Source of the DNA: Phytophthora sp. 'mugwort'
Taxonomy: Eukaryota > Oomycota > Peronosporomycetes > Peronosporales > Peronosporaceae
NCBI GenBank assembly: GCA_033558025.1
Contig: JAUCEF010000006.1
Coordinates: 2,046,001-2,110,000, forward strand
Direction: 5' to 3'
Length of the DNA stretch: 64,000 nt
Under the pieces are notes generated by a model that was given only the letters and a program-made list of their open reading frames with translations, did no database searches and was not told the origin of the DNA. Made by a program: the position numbers and the translations under genes. This document shows positions 9,912 through 22,348 of the stretch, piece by piece; positions within the stretch are counted from its first letter, which is position 1; every line of letters begins with the position of its first letter.

Positions 9912-12900
9912 ACGACAGAAGGTCAACCACTAGGATATTACAGTATCAGACAAATTAGGGGTATTAATATATACTAATGCATCCTCATGATAAATATTCA
10001 TCACATTGATGCAATGTTGAGTCTTGTATCAGCATCACGGATACGACCTCGTACTTGGTAGATGCGAAGCCGTGATAGTGATACTTCAACGACAAAACAT
10101 CGCCATATCGGCAGCATTGCCTCTAGGTACATCCTTAAAACCCCAAACCGGCCGCCGTGCGGCTCTCGAATAGAGACGCTGCCGTCACTTGAACGTGGTG
10201 AAACTTTCCACGCAACACAAACGACATCGCACATCTGGATATGATATCCCGTCGCAATGTAGCACAATCTATTGCTATTGAAAAGCTAGACGCTGTAGCA
10301 ATTAACTTCCTAACGCACGGACGTCCTTTGTGCAAGCTACACGGATTAAGTTTGATTGATAACCTGAGCTCTGCGACGCCAGAGTAACAGACAAGGCCGT
10401 TCTTGTCTCGAAAAAATTTGCGTCAGGTACGCTGTCTGGCAAAAATATGCCCAGATATAACTACCCAAGAGAGCAATTGGGGTATCTTAGTGGCAACAGC
10501 GTACTCGTGATCATCCTGTTTATCCACAGCAACAAACAGACATATCGCTCATAATCCCGTCAGAATATTATCTGGATCTAACCAATTATTATGTTCTCAA
10601 TCGATGGGCTCAAATGCATGCACGATTCATTCTCTCTATACGAGCAATCGTTGTCTTCTGCTGAACCACGGCGAAGAAAAAAGCTATGGTTTAGTGAGTG
10701 TGGTTATGTACTCTGCCCGCTTTTGGGGTACTCACCGCTGTGATGCTGCGTGTATAAGTTCGCTCGGAAGTCTTGAACATCTTACCTTCGGAATCGCCGC
10801 CCTATTTTTATCGATGGATCAGTTGTGGCTTTGGCTCACCACCCACAAGGACTACAAACCCGAACATGCTGGCAGGCTTTGGCTGGAACTTCATTTCGGT
10901 ATCCTGAGTCTTCTTGTGGTGGATTCCTGATATCAAGTCAGCCTCTACCAACAGGCCAACTAAAACCCAGAGTGCGTCGGGCAGTGTTTCAATCTGAGCA
11001 CTGGCACGTCACCAACAGGCCAAGGAAGCCAGAGAGCTGCCAAGCAGATGGTTCCTTGGCCGGTGATGACTGTCTTGGGTACGTCCTAAGCAGTATGTAT
11101 TATGGCGGCCCGCCTGATGACCTGAGGGCGGTGCAGTTGTACATGTCAGGTCTTGTAGCCGGCCGCCAGAGATTCCCGTGAATTATCTGGCGGCCTTACG
11201 TTTGATAGCAGAGCAGGATCGAGTCCAGCAACCAAGTCGCTCAATCTCTCACTCTTCATATTACGTCCTACATCATAAGCAGTGGAATAAATTTGGCTAC
11301 AAGTTACCAGCAGGATCGCCACCTGCCCGTGTTTTTCTTGCTCCAACTTCCGGAATATACCACACTTCTGCGAGCCCCCCTTCGGAGGGTCGAGGATCAA
11401 CGCCTTGGGTGAGTTGGTAGTGAAATTAGAGGGAAAAAATGCGGGGAAGCTAGCCGAAGGGTGGATGACCTCGAATAAATACAGTAACATGGTATTGTCA
11501 CCGTGCCGCCGCAATAACTACGGCAATACAACAACAAGCAATAATAGTTACTGCGCACTTAAGAGCAATATCTCCACCAGAGCCATTATAGCTAGCACTC
11601 TGGCCAACTCACCTAAGCAAGGCTAGTGACACTCCACAAGCCCTTGTTCTCGCGCAGAAAGCGAGCATCTCGAAGCAGGCCAGAAGAGCGCTGTCGTGTT
11701 GCGGAGGACTTCTGGCGGGATATTTATCCAGATGTAGACGCGATAGCGAACGAGTAAATCAGATAGTGAGCTGCTTCTTGGTCCACAAATAGCTCCTATG
11801 GGTGTGAGCAAGCGATCTTGCTGCACATTGACCGTAAAGAACTGAATATGAGCCAGGGCATACCCACCGCAGGCTCCCCTAGTAGAAGATAACCACGTAC
11901 ATCGAACGAAGGACACATGGAGGGAAAGTAGTACAACTATACGCACATGAAAACGGGGTTCAGCTAACAGACTGCTATGGTACTTCCACTCGAAAATAGC
12001 ACGACTGCGTCAAAAGTAAATTAAATAGGAGTAATTGTAATACCGACTATTTTCAGTTCATATTGTCCACTTCAATCTTTCGAGAATAAGAAGACGAGAA
12101 GAATTGATAGTTTGCTTCCAGATAAACCAACAAATACAAAGACTAGTAAATATTAACAAAACTATCAGATTATCACATCAACAACAACTACCTCTGTCAA
12201 TATGCTTGAGCATTATGGCTTCCTCACACCGCGCTGTCACGTCGTGCTTTCTTCTGCATCGTATACATGATGTCAATGGACCCGAAGTTCAGGTTCCACA
12301 CCTTGTGAGAGGCTGCCCCTGGCATATTTGTGTAAAAGGGGGAGTTGTTTTTACTCCCGTCGTAGAAGCTGCCAAGAAAACATGGACCCTCAGCAGTTGA
12401 TTTCGCGGTTACATATTTAAACCAATATATATACTAATAGAAGTCACCTTTTTATTATTGATTGCCACATAAATAGTTGTGCTGCCGACCAAAAGTCAAC
12501 TGAAGTTTATCGCAGCCGTTTGATCCATGTTAAAGTGGAGGAAATCTTCCTTGGCCAGGTTTCACATAACAGAGGGCATTGGTTTCATCTTGTTTGCATT
12601 CTTGGGACACCGTGGCATTACCTCCACGTAGGCGCCAGGGACGGCTGCCTAATCGAAAAGTGCCGGGCGACGTACTAACAATATTTTAACACATTTAAAT
12701 ATCCGCTTCGATTTGTGTTTTTTTTAATAGGGACTGAAGTTTTTGCCACTCTCTCACCCAATTTACATTTATGAGAGTGGTTTGATTACCTTTTACCGCG
12801 TAATAATCCGTTTCAATTATTATTTTTATAGGCGCTGAAGATTTTACCAGTGTCTCATTCAATCTACACTTCCGTCTTGGTAGATTTTAATCAATATCAA

Positions 12901-13157
12901 ACTACCATTTGCTGAATGCGGGTCGTGCTCCATGCCTAGGGATTTACACAGAAACTCCCACTTTTCCCGTATTTGTCTTAAGTTTTTCCGTGTATTAATA
13001 AATAGAAAACAAGGCTGCAAAAGCAAAACAAATTAAGCTTCCACCCAGGCCTCGGAAAACCTTGTTGCAGTATTGATATTACTATATTTATAAATTAATA
13101 TTTATGATTCATATACAATATGAAATGTATGTATACGTGACCAAACAGAAAAATAGA
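9912..13157. other. no recognisable gene; A+T-richer stretch with one diverged tandem repeat
   Basis: Over 3 kb without a feature I can name. Open frames up to 122 codons occur on both strands (for example 10825-11181 plus, 11146-11514 minus, 11623-11946 minus), but none shows a family motif, conserved start or splice pattern. From about 12000 the DNA becomes clearly more A+T-rich. Confidence 0.5.
12701..12905. repeat. diverged tandem repeat, two copies of about 105 bp
   Basis: The segment starting ATCCGCTTCGATT at 12701, with GGGACTGAAGTTTTTGCCAC inside, is followed 105 bp later by ATCCGTTTCAATT at 12806 with GGCGCTGAAGATTTTACCAG. Similarity by eye is about 60-65% over the unit. It is non-coding and of unknown origin. 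Confidence 0.6.
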
Positions 13158-13239
13158 TTTTCTGAATTATTATTGCACTGCAGCAATCGATGAGAATGAA
13201 ACTTCATCGATTACTGCAGTGCAATATTGATTCAGAAAA
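13158..13239. repeat. inverted repeat, 36-bp arms, 10-bp loop
   Basis: The left arm (13158-13193) and right arm (13204-13239) pair at 33 of 36 positions, with the core ATTGCACTGCAG intact in both. It stands about 200 bp before the start of the second hAT relic and could be part of that element's terminal region or an independent foldback. Confidence 0.88.
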
Positions 13240-13389
13240 AACTCCATTTGTCGGTTCGGTCAGGTCCGCCACGACGTTTCAAAAGCCTCGCTCATGAGCT
13301 GCTATGTTGGGTGTGGAGAGAGGTCTACACTAGCTTAAGCGAAAACTCGATACCAGAGTAGAACTACCCACTTTCCAACTTATAGCCAT

Positions 13390-15400
13390 GGTGGCAGATA
13401 GAGACCTATGCGCTTCTTCTTCTAATCCAAGGTGAAGCCATGCATCGCTGCAAGCTCTGCGGTGCTGACCGCAACTATCTTCTGGAAACGGGCTACTTGA
13501 ATCTCGTCTCGCACTTGGCGAGCCCCCACGAGGACTTTCGAACTCAGTACGACGACCACCATCGCGACCCCGAGCGTTCTCTCCAAGATTTTGGCTTCGT
13601 TTCCGAGGATGCATCCTATCGCTACCAGTGGTTGCGGCGGGATGTGGATAGGAGCATGCCACTGAGTGAGTGCATCAACGACGACCGAACGCGGGCGATG
13701 GCCATGTTGTGGCCTACGAACTCCAGGCGGTGGTAAGCAGGACATGATACATTGAGCAGTAATCTGGGGTCATTAAGGGAGAAACCGGTGACACGAATGG
13801 AGTAATGTACGACGGTTAGTCGCGTGACACTATGTACTTTGTTGCTGTCGACGGTCTCTACGCTGTCAATAGACGTATTCGGCGCACGCTGCTGGTCATG
13901 TCTCCGTTGGACGACGGCAGCAAAGACGTTGAGATGACGCATGGTTCGTCACCGCACTATTCGCAAGTTGTCCACTTCTTAGTAGGCGCCATAACAGCCA
14001 CGGTGCAATAATACAAAGTAGAACAGTTTTATAGTACGCAATGATAACACTTACGTGCCGGGCAAAGTACCACGACAGGACCAGTGCTCTGGTGCGGGAA
14101 GCTCTCTATCTTTATCTTGCAGTGCTCGCTGCGCTGCAAAAGCTGAAGTGGGTGAGAGAGGGAGAGCTCCACGGCCCAGCACACCGTTCCGCATAATTAA
14201 ATTAAGAATAGTAAACGATGGCTCATACAAACATAAATTGCCTTGCAGTGCGCAGCACCATCTCGGCAGCTCTCAGCCAACAGTGTCCTTCGGCATACAA
14301 TTGACAGCATGCATTAACTCCAGGCGGCGAACGTATCACCAGTCAGTCGCGTGGTTGCGTTGTAGGCTCTCTGGCAGGATAGGCAGAGTTGGGACTGGCG
14401 TCGGCCTTGACGTTGGTGAGCTACGCAAGTATCATGCCTGCTCACACGGGTGCTCATACCGCCTTGCCCGTTCGGAAATGTGCTGGACGTGTAAAACAAG
14501 ACCGTTAACGCAATATCGTACAATTCCTCGTGGCAAATAGCTGTGGCGCCAACTGCACCATCGCTACGAAAATCGGCGTCCCATTGGTCGGTTGGGCGTC
14601 GCGCTTTTTCAACCTAGCCGACAAGAAGTTTCTAACTGAACATGAGACATGTTAACAAACTGATGCAGCAGTTACGCCTACCCAATAACGCCTCTGATCT
14701 GTATAAGCTCACTCCGCTTCGCGCCGAGAAACGCAACGTCTTCTATCTACGGGATGCTGCCGCGCTACGTCGAGATCGGTGCGCATAGACGCTAATTGGA
14801 AGCAGTTGAGGGTTTGATCCTTCGAGTAGCGATCACAAGAATCTGGTCTGGCGATTGACCAACTTGGAGAGATTGAGAGCGTGTGCAAGCGCTTACAGTG
14901 CGAGGCGACGAGCATGAGCGAGGTCCGCCTTCATTTTGATTCAAGGGTGTCTGATTATCCTATTACGGGTGCATACTAAAATGGAATGCCAAAATTGTTT
15001 TCTCACCCGTTTTCCAGAACCGGCTCACGAAGGTCCGCTTCCGAGAGAAGCTATCTGCGGCCGAGGCGGCGGCACTAAAACGTTGGAACGTCCAGCACCA
15101 GCGCAAGGTTCGGACACGGCGGGCCGCAAGCGCATGGAGCGCCAGGAGAGCAACGCAGCACAGATCATTAAGCAAAGAGGAGCAAGGCGACACGCCGGAG
15201 CGAGCTCTGTCTTGGTAGCGCAGATACCGCCGACGTCGAACACGTGTGAGGGTCTTTTTTTTTCGAGTACAACGATGCCCTCTTCTGCCAAAGGTTGCAC
15301 GCTGCCTTCGGAATCGAAGGCTCAGCCTTGCTCAGGCTGCTCTCGTCCTGTTCACCAATCTATTGTAACGGTTCTACGGTGGGGAGCTATCTATACGGTA
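13390..15400 (+). pseudogene. hAT-like transposase relic (family 2), zinc finger to dimerisation domain
   Basis: The best frame (13440-13736) begins MHRCKLCGADRNYL and has a CxxC followed by GYLNLVSHLASPHEDF, a BED-type zinc finger as found at the N-terminus of hAT transposases. It is followed by a conserved-looking tail GFVSEDASYRYQWLRR. The middle is broken: 13855-13960 gives VYALNGRIRRTLLVMSPLDD in shifted frame, and 14650-14760 gives LMQQLRLPNNASDLYKLTPL. The C-terminal part (14940-15260) gives SDYPITGAY, RKRMERQESNAAQIIKQR and VLVAQIPPTSNTCE, where the last resembles the VPPTSNRVERLFS dimerisation motif. The order and size (about 1.9 kb) fit one element. It differs from family 1. Confidence 0.62.
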
Positions 15401-15669
15401 TACTGATCCATAGGTGGATCTTGATAACTTAACAATACTAAGCAACGACTTGGCGCGAAGCATGGCGTGGATAACCAAGCGGCCCATCGACGTTGGATTC
15501 GCGTACTCCATGATCACTACCTCTGGTTTTCGCTCTATGGTGTAAGTGGGTACTGGGGGACTCGTATCTGACGTTACCTGCTCACTCGACTTACAATGTC
15601 GCATTGGACGCTCGTTTTCCTCTGTTTGCGGAAGGCATTTGGAACTCATTCTAGTTTAAGACAGATCGT

Positions 15670-16250
15670 TTGTACAATCAGCGGTTTTTGAACGTGATAC
15701 ATGAAAGGTGGACTAGCTCCAAGAAGAATAGCATCATTGGTGCATCGGCTGCATTTATTGATCACACCTGGCAATTTCGATATATCACTCTGCTCGCCCC
15801 GGCTAAGAACGATGGCCACGAAGTAACGGCGGTTGCATATATCACTCAGCAAGGAACGCAGGAGCTGTACGACGTAGATCTCGCAAAGTTCGTCCAGTTT
15901 ACTGTACTTTCTTGGCTCGAAACTTCTTGAGGTATTTGACGAAGCGTTGCAAGGTGACTGCAAGATGCATGTCCTGTGCATTGGTTATGGATTAGGGCTG
16001 AAAGAAAACACGGCCAAGATCGAGACGGCTCCAAGATCATTCAAAACGTTAGTGTTAGCCCCAGGAGGAGTTTTCCTGACGGTGTTTCAGTCATCCGTAA
16101 ATTCCGAACGCTCAACAACTAATTCTGTAAGTCTTCATGAGCTTACCCACATCCGAGCTACACATTTCTTGCTTCAAGTGGGATCGTTGCTGGATGTTGA
16201 CGTCCGCGTGGTATCATCTGTGCAAGCTTATTCGCTAAATCTCTGAGATT
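15670..16250 (+). pseudogene. hAT-like transposase fragment, family 1
   Basis: A first frame (15670-15930) gives AAFIDHTWQFRYITLLAPAK and NDGHEVTAVAYITQ, an RNase H-like beginning (DHTW...LLA..KNDGH). A second (15947-16246) gives CKMHVLCIGYGLGLKENTAK and LAPGGVFLTVFQS, which lines up with CLMHLLSLCLLYALGLKDN and TPGGKFKGGLRV in the 8.4-9.9 kb relic. So this is a truncated, shifted copy of the same family. The dimerisation domain is missing. Confidence 0.6.
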
Positions 16251-16479
16251 TGATGTGCGTGCTGGCAATTCTTCGCAGGACTATCATGAACGAGGAGACC
16301 ATCGTCTCCTTCTGCGTTTTAATAAACACTAACTGACGAGAACGCCTCACGGTCACCCTCCCGTGCTGCGTCCGCACATAACGTCTCCTGTGGCACCTTA
16401 GAAATGTGTCATCACAGCAGCGCCGCTGACTAGCACCCTTCGCCGTGGCGGCTTTGACCAACTGGACGTTTTCTGGTGT

Positions 16480-17680
16480 GTGCACGGGCAAGTGATGGGT
16501 AGATATCCGTCAGCCAATCACCGGTCGTTCACCAAACGTGTCTCAACTGGTCGCTGGCCGCGCGTTGGTGGTCGAAAGCTCTTCCGAACGTCAGCAAGAC
16601 TAGCTGCGGGTCGGTGGTTCCATCGAGGCTGGAGTTGCTGAGACCCGAAATCCCTCCTGCCCAAGCGGATCCCCTGGCGGGAGACAGCCCTCGCTGTCGG
16701 TGCCGACGCTGCAGATGCCACGGTCGAGATGCTGAAGTCGTTCACCATCGTCAAGGACAATACGTCGAAATGTACTGATTGCATTGGCGCGGAGCCCCAC
16801 AAGACGCGCTACAGACTCCTAGATTGCAGCTCAGACGCCTGCCACGATGCCAGCGAGTTCAAGTTCGCCTGGCGAAAACGAATGGTTACCTGTCTCGAAA
16901 GAAACCTCGTATCCGTTTACGAGTTTGGCCAGCACACCTCGGAGGCTGACTCGCCGAAGCGCAAGAAGTTAACGGAGACGCAAAAGAAATTCTGCAGGGA
17001 GATGGCGGAGCATCACCATCGACCGATGCGCATTCCGCACGCGCTGGTCCGCAAGTTTTCCTCCTCCTGGCGGATCTGCCTAATTTGAAAGTCGTCCCAA
17101 ACTTCGTGAACCACAAATCTCGCACCTACCTTGAGAACCATGACCATGTAGAGGCACTGAGGGAGTCGATCCATGTGAGGACATTCACTAGAGTCGGTGA
17201 GCTATTGCTTCGGTGAGCTATTGCTTCGACTCTAGACGCATCGTTGAGCTGACGCAAGAAAAGTTATTAGGCCTCTGGAATAACGAACCGGTTCAAAATG
17301 CGTATACTGGAGGACCCACCATCGTGCCTGTAGCGTGTCGTCTTTCGAAGCGACTTATTGTAGCGCCTAATAAGCGGACGGAAGAGGGAATTGCAGTCTC
17401 CGCCCAGATGTGGGCCAAACGCGCGGATGGAGGTTCAGGGTCAACCGTGGGGAGGCTGGCCGGTTGACGTCGACAACAAGGGGTGTCCCTGCAATTACTG
17501 CTTCGTGTTTGGGGTTTACTTGCACGTTTTGTTCGCACTGAGAGTCACGGAACATCTGGACAGCAGTGGTAGGGAGATCCTGGTCACTCGCAAGAAGTGC
17601 AAGCGCGCGTCGGCAAAGCAGGGAATGAGGGAGGGTGTTCGCCTTTAGTTGGTGCTGCGCTGAGTTTGGAGTGATCTATC
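16480..17680 (+). pseudogene. MULE-type element lacking a recognisable transposase core
   Basis: The frame at 16729-17088 contains CTDCIGAEPHKTRYRLLDCS, MVTCLERNLVSVYEFGQH and KLTETQKKFCREMAEHH followed by RPMRIPHALVRKF, the zinc-binding N-terminal module I know from oomycete MULE proteins. The frame at 17391-17648 contains GWPVDVDNKGCPCNYCFVFG then LHVLFALRVTEHLD, a SWIM-type zinc finger (CxC...CxH) as found at the C-terminus of MULE transposases. Only about 300 bp separate the two, and no DDE core is visible, so the element is an internal-deletion derivative. A small tandem duplication lies exactly in the gap. Confidence 0.6.
17188..17235. repeat. 16-bp tandem duplication framed by an 8-bp inverted repeat
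   Basis: CTAGAGTC (17188-17195) is followed by GGTGAGCTATTGCTTC twice in a row (17196-17211 and 17212-17227) and then GACTCTAG (17228-17235), the exact reverse complement of the first eight bases. It sits at the presumed internal-deletion junction of the MULE relic. Confidence 0.9.
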
Positions 17681-17936
17681 ACAGAGTAACCATCATCAGC
17701 GTTGGCATCTGGATAGCGCAGGTGTACGTACAGTCTTGTAGTAGCCTACTCAAGTGAGGATTCATGCACCACCCTATCGTTGAATGTTGAAAAAAAAACT
17801 TTAAGACCTTCCAGGAGCTACATACGTTCTTATCCTTTAGTTATTCGACTTATATTCTCGTCCAGAACGATATATCCCTACGGTGCGTTAGAGGATTTTC
17901 TACTCACGCTTGCGAACCATCTTCAGATCCCTCCCA

Positions 17937-19966
17937 TCAGTCATCACACTTAAACCAAATATCATCGCCATAGTCGACGGTGAGCTGGGTTCCTGCCTTG
18001 ACATCCTTGGTCATGATAACCAGCCCTTTCACGTTAGTACTATTCTGCATTTCCACGCAAAAGACATTCGGTGTACACGAGAGGCTCATGAATCGTGTCA
18101 TGAATCCAAATTCGAGAGCCTCGACGTAAACAAACTTCTTATGAATCGATTTTGCGTGGAGAAGCATGGTGTATCCAGTGTTCTGCTTCACTGCCTGATC
18201 CGGCTGTCCTTCTACGACAGCGTCGTACTCGCACAATTTACCGGCGTACTCACCCATGACGTCTCCGACATTCAAGAAGGTCGTCGTAAAAAAAACTAGT
18301 CCAACCCGGGTGGTTGTCAAACAATTTCAGGGTCGAATTAAAAGGGGGAGCGTTACTGCAGACTGCCTCCAGCCCTCAACAATCGGGTGTGCAATAAATT
18401 GCCATCGCTGCATTGCTGCATGTGTCCATGAAGCAATCTCCAACGCAACCGCAAAGTTCTCACTCACCAATGTCTGGAATTGAAATTGCCTCCGGTATGA
18501 CGCACTCAGTGGTGTACTTCACATCCGCTGGCCACCCTTCTGCCAGCAAACTAGACTCCTCACTAGCGATGGGCACCCTGACCTTCTCGACCGCGTCCTG
18601 CGAGCACGGAGGGCACGAAGGCGACCTTTCACCCTCGGCAATCGCAGTAGCTGCTTAGCCTTCTGGGCCTTGAAGGTATGTGCGTGGTAGATCTCCCTCC
18701 CGCTTCGTGTGATGCCATATTTCGCTTGGTTACGGTACTTGCGAGAACACGGCACATGCCAAGACCCCGGTCGCTTCTTGGGTTGATGCTGGATTTTCGA
18801 GCGTTCCCAACGGGTAGGAATTGTTATGAGATTATTCTCGGCGGCAGCCAATTCTTCTGTATGGCCACTAGCCCTATCGCACACAATTTCCTCGCTTGCA
18901 GTACTTGCACCTTGTGTACACGAACGCTTCCACCATCAGTAGCTGCAATCCGTGGTGTCTCTGCTGCTCTGATCGACGGCGAGGATACCTCGTAGTCGGG
19001 GAGATTCTCGACGACATTTGCCGACCTCTGCGTCGGCCTGCACGTCACATCCTCACGTACAGGGGGTTGCATGGCCCCTGCGATCGTTGTTCGCTGTATG
19101 GTGCTGCCATACCTGGCATATTATCCGCGCTGGGGGGGGGGTTCAATACTGTCATAGATTTCGTCAACATCGTCTGAAAACTTACTCATCGACTGACTTT
19201 CTATATCCTCGCGTGAATCAGTTGAGAGTATCTCACACGAGACTTTTGAGCCGCGGGAAGGTGCTGTTGTCTTCAACTTCGATCCTCTGGGCGGCGGCGA
19301 AGCATCAAGGCTGCGTCGTAGTTTCTCCCCTGTCAATTTCTGACCTCTGCGAACCGGTGCTCCCCGTTTCCTCGCGTGCTTGCGAACCTGACGCATCGAA
19401 GTCTCGACGCTCTGGTTAATCGCACCCCGAACGGCTGCATTGAAGAGACTGGCCCGCGTGGGAGCCGCACAGGTACCCGCTATCAGGCGGAATGTTCACC
19501 AGCTTCCGCCACTTGGTGAATTCGTCCTTAAATCGATTGCCGAATCGATCGACACGGCGCCTTAACATCATATGGGGTGGCATCAATTCCCTGGCGTCGA
19601 TAACGACCCGATAGGGCTCGTCCTTAGCGTCGATGACGCGCAGAATGACTGAGACACGAAGTCCTCGAGGATCGCCACAGACGAATGGCATCGAGTAATA
19701 CTCGATCGTGTCGCCCGCGTGAAGACTTTCCGGTGGGAGCTCAGACGCGCTAAGCCCTGGCATCCTGCTTCTGTGAGTGCTGGGTGGTGCGCGGCTGGCC
19801 ACGGTTCAAGGCTACGAGAAGGATCGTGGTGCGTCGGCCCAGTGTCAGGCGTTGGGTGCACCACTCCTTTAAAATTCAGGTAACACTCGAAACAACTTGA
19901 CTGGGTCTCCCTCGGCTTCCGAATTCTGCCTTTTTCAACCAAGCGCACTAGCGCTTGGCTAGCCAA
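17937..19966 (-). pseudogene. AWS-SET methyltransferase-like gene, repeat-associated and broken
   Basis: Read on the minus strand. The 3' part (18320-17937) has GDVMGEYAGKLCEYD, FMSLSCTPNVFCVEM and KDVKAGTQLTVDYGDDIWF, that is the SET-domain motifs in order (the usual NHSCxPN is degraded to SLSCTPN; the final Tyr-containing motif YGDDI is present). Directly before it (about 18480-18390) comes a cysteine cluster ELCGCVGDCFMDTCSN then IYCTPDC and VCSN, the AWS/pre-SET zinc module. Upstream frames (19802-19416 with GDTIEYYSMPFVCGDPRGLR and YRVVIDARELMPPHMMLRR; 19396-19121, lysine/arginine-rich) probably form its N-terminus. Stops at 18476 and 18378 and frame changes show it is not functional. 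It lies among transposons, so a repeat-borne SET family is likely. Confidence 0.6.
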
Positions 19967-21528
19967 GACAGCTTTTTCGCACCGTCTCTGCGTTTATGTG
20001 TGCAAATTGTGTGTTGATTAGATGGGTACGTGTGAAAGTTAGGTTTCCTCCTAACTGACCTAGACAATTAGTTAACCCCCCCAGTTCACACATGATATAC
20101 CACTCAGCCGCAAACGAATTCGTCCTTCTAGATGTCGCTAAGAAACTTTCATTGTATCGTAGTTTGAGATTGGCCGCCGGCACCTCCCGCATTGAAGTGG
20201 CTGCTGATGTTATTCAAGCACGCTCTGATATATATCTCGCCAAGCCGCTTCTCGTATGCCCACGAACACTGGTGAAGCAGATCGGAGAATGTTTCCTGCC
20301 CTCAGCCGCGATGAAGTCCTCACGCTCTATTTCAATCCAAAAGTGCACCCGATCGGGTTGAAAACATGAATCAGCCCACTAAGGAAATAGAACGGCTTAT
20401 AGCTGAATCATGCAGTATTCTATCGAAGGAATATTTCAAGGCGCTCAAATTCCCCCTTTTACCAACCCCAGACGCACCACTGTACTGTGACGCGTCCGAC
20501 GGATTTCCGAAAAATCCTTTACTTCTTGGGGCTCCAATACCATGTCATAGAGGAACGACAAGCAATTGTAGATATACGCATGTTTTTGAAGAAGCCGATG
20601 GTGTCCTACGAATGTGGTTCGAGATAGAGGTGGATTGGGCAAAGGTCGTGGAGAGGAGAGTGCGAAGCATTGGAGAAATAGACGTGATACCGCCAGGGAA
20701 GTTCCGTTTGCTGGGATCTTTATGAGATTTACGTCACGTCGACATATAAAACGACAATTCATCGAGATTGGGGAAGACGCCTCTCCCTCCATTAGCACTA
20801 TGGATAGAGTTTGGCTGGGAAAGATTACTCTCTTCGGGTACCAGGAGCATGTCTTCTCGGCATGGTCTATCGTCATAGGTTCATAACGCACCCGAGTTGA
20901 CAACGAGCGAGCCGAAAAGCAATTACTGCTGTGGCAGAACCGAAATCTGTCACGAGTAAGTAGTACGCTTCCATGGATTGCAGTAGTACTCTTAGTAATA
21001 CTACTTTGAGTTCTCTTTTTATAGCTCTCACTGCGGGTGTAGCTCTGAGTAAGTCCTAAGGAGTAATAGCACGTATACTTACTACTCCAAAATCGCTGTA
21101 CTATACATCCCTGGTCACGAACTCCAAGAACACTGTTTCACCCAAGTGGAGTTCACGCCGCTATGCGCAACTTTTATATATAATCCCATAGACGTGTAAT
21201 ACCGACCAAGGACCACACCTGGTGTAATGGTAATGACGTTAAAGTACTAATTTGCATCGAACTACAATTGTTATTATAGTATGCATATAGAGTGCCAGCT
21301 ATGAGGATACCGCGAATCCAACTCGTTTCCATTTCCAAACAGGCCTGATGAAAGGCGAGTGTTTGTGTCGCGCTTCGTAAGCCTCTACCTGCATCCTCCG
21401 TTTTCTTTACTGACGCTCGCTTATTACTGACAACCGATTAAAGCCAATCAACTTACTTTATTTCATCCTCCACTTGTTACTGACAGCACAAAAGTGGGCA
21501 AGGTGCCAGTCATTTCCATATCCACGAG
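19967..21528. other. unassigned ORFs (20092-20903), then non-coding
   Basis: Two plus-strand frames (20092-20361; 20366-20725, with FEEADGVLRMWFEIEVDWAK and VVERRVRSIGEIDVIPPGKF) have coding-like composition but no family I recognise. The minus strand has an overlapping 152-codon frame. From 20940 to 21528 I see only short A+T-rich sequence with repeated AGTAGTA-type words. Confidence 0.4.
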
Positions 21529-22002
21529 ATGCTACCCGAGCGCAGACGCACCGCCATCACGGCAGGAGAGAAGCTCGCATTGCTCGATGACTAGGCACAG
21601 TGCGGCAACATCACTGCGGTTATTAACGCCTTCTACAATAGCCTAGATGAGTTTGCGTATGAACAGCGGCGCAAGCTTATCTATCAGTGGTGACAGGAGC
21701 GTAAGAGCATCGAGCTGGCTTGCCAGACGGCTCGCGGTGTGCCAAAAAAGGCTCGGGCGAGCGGCACAGGTACGGCCCTTCCCGCCGAAGCTGAGCAGGA
21801 GCTAGTTGTATGGATCAATGAGGTGAGGGGAGAGGGCGTACCTATTTCTGCTATGATGCTTCACTTATAGGCCCTAGAAGTGGCTAGTGAGATGATCGCT
21901 GAATTAGCTAGCCTGAGCCTGGTAGATGGTAGAATTGGAGCTGTAGCCGGTGAGCCCGATACTATCGAGAGCAGCTCGCTCTGCGATGAACTGCTCGAGT
22001 AA
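21529..22002 (+). pseudogene. pogo/Tigger-like (CENP-B HTH) transposase relic
   Basis: From the ATG at 21529 the frame gives RRTAITAGEKLALLDD, a stop, NITAVINAFY, another stop, then KARASGTGTALPAEAEQELV and VWINEVRGEGVPISAMMLH, which is the CENP-B/HTH_Tnp N-terminal half of pogo-like transposases (W+N..R..G.P+S..M+). After a further stop it ends with SLVDGRIGAVAGEPDTIESS. The DDE domain is absent, so it is an internally deleted relic with at least three in-frame stops. Confidence 0.5.
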
Positions 22003-22348
22003 TAAAATCACTTTCTCGTAATAAATGCACTTTCTCGTGATTCACAATGCACGGCAGACTTCCCCTTTTACACTTATTGTAGCCAAACATGAGTGCCAGT
22101 AAAGAGCAGAGGATGCCGGTATGACAAAACACTTAAAATGGTTTTATTCTGGCTGAAACCACGCCGTATGGGCCACGCAATTCATATGGCAGATTTCGAT
22201 TATAAGGGGTTAATAGATGGTCCTGCTGAGTTGCCACTTATACATGTAATAGAGAATTTTCGAAGAGGCTTGAGTTTCAGTTTCAGTTAAAAGAACGGCT
22301 GTCTATGCAATGTGAAAGCAAATCTGAATCGACATTTCAACGACTGGT

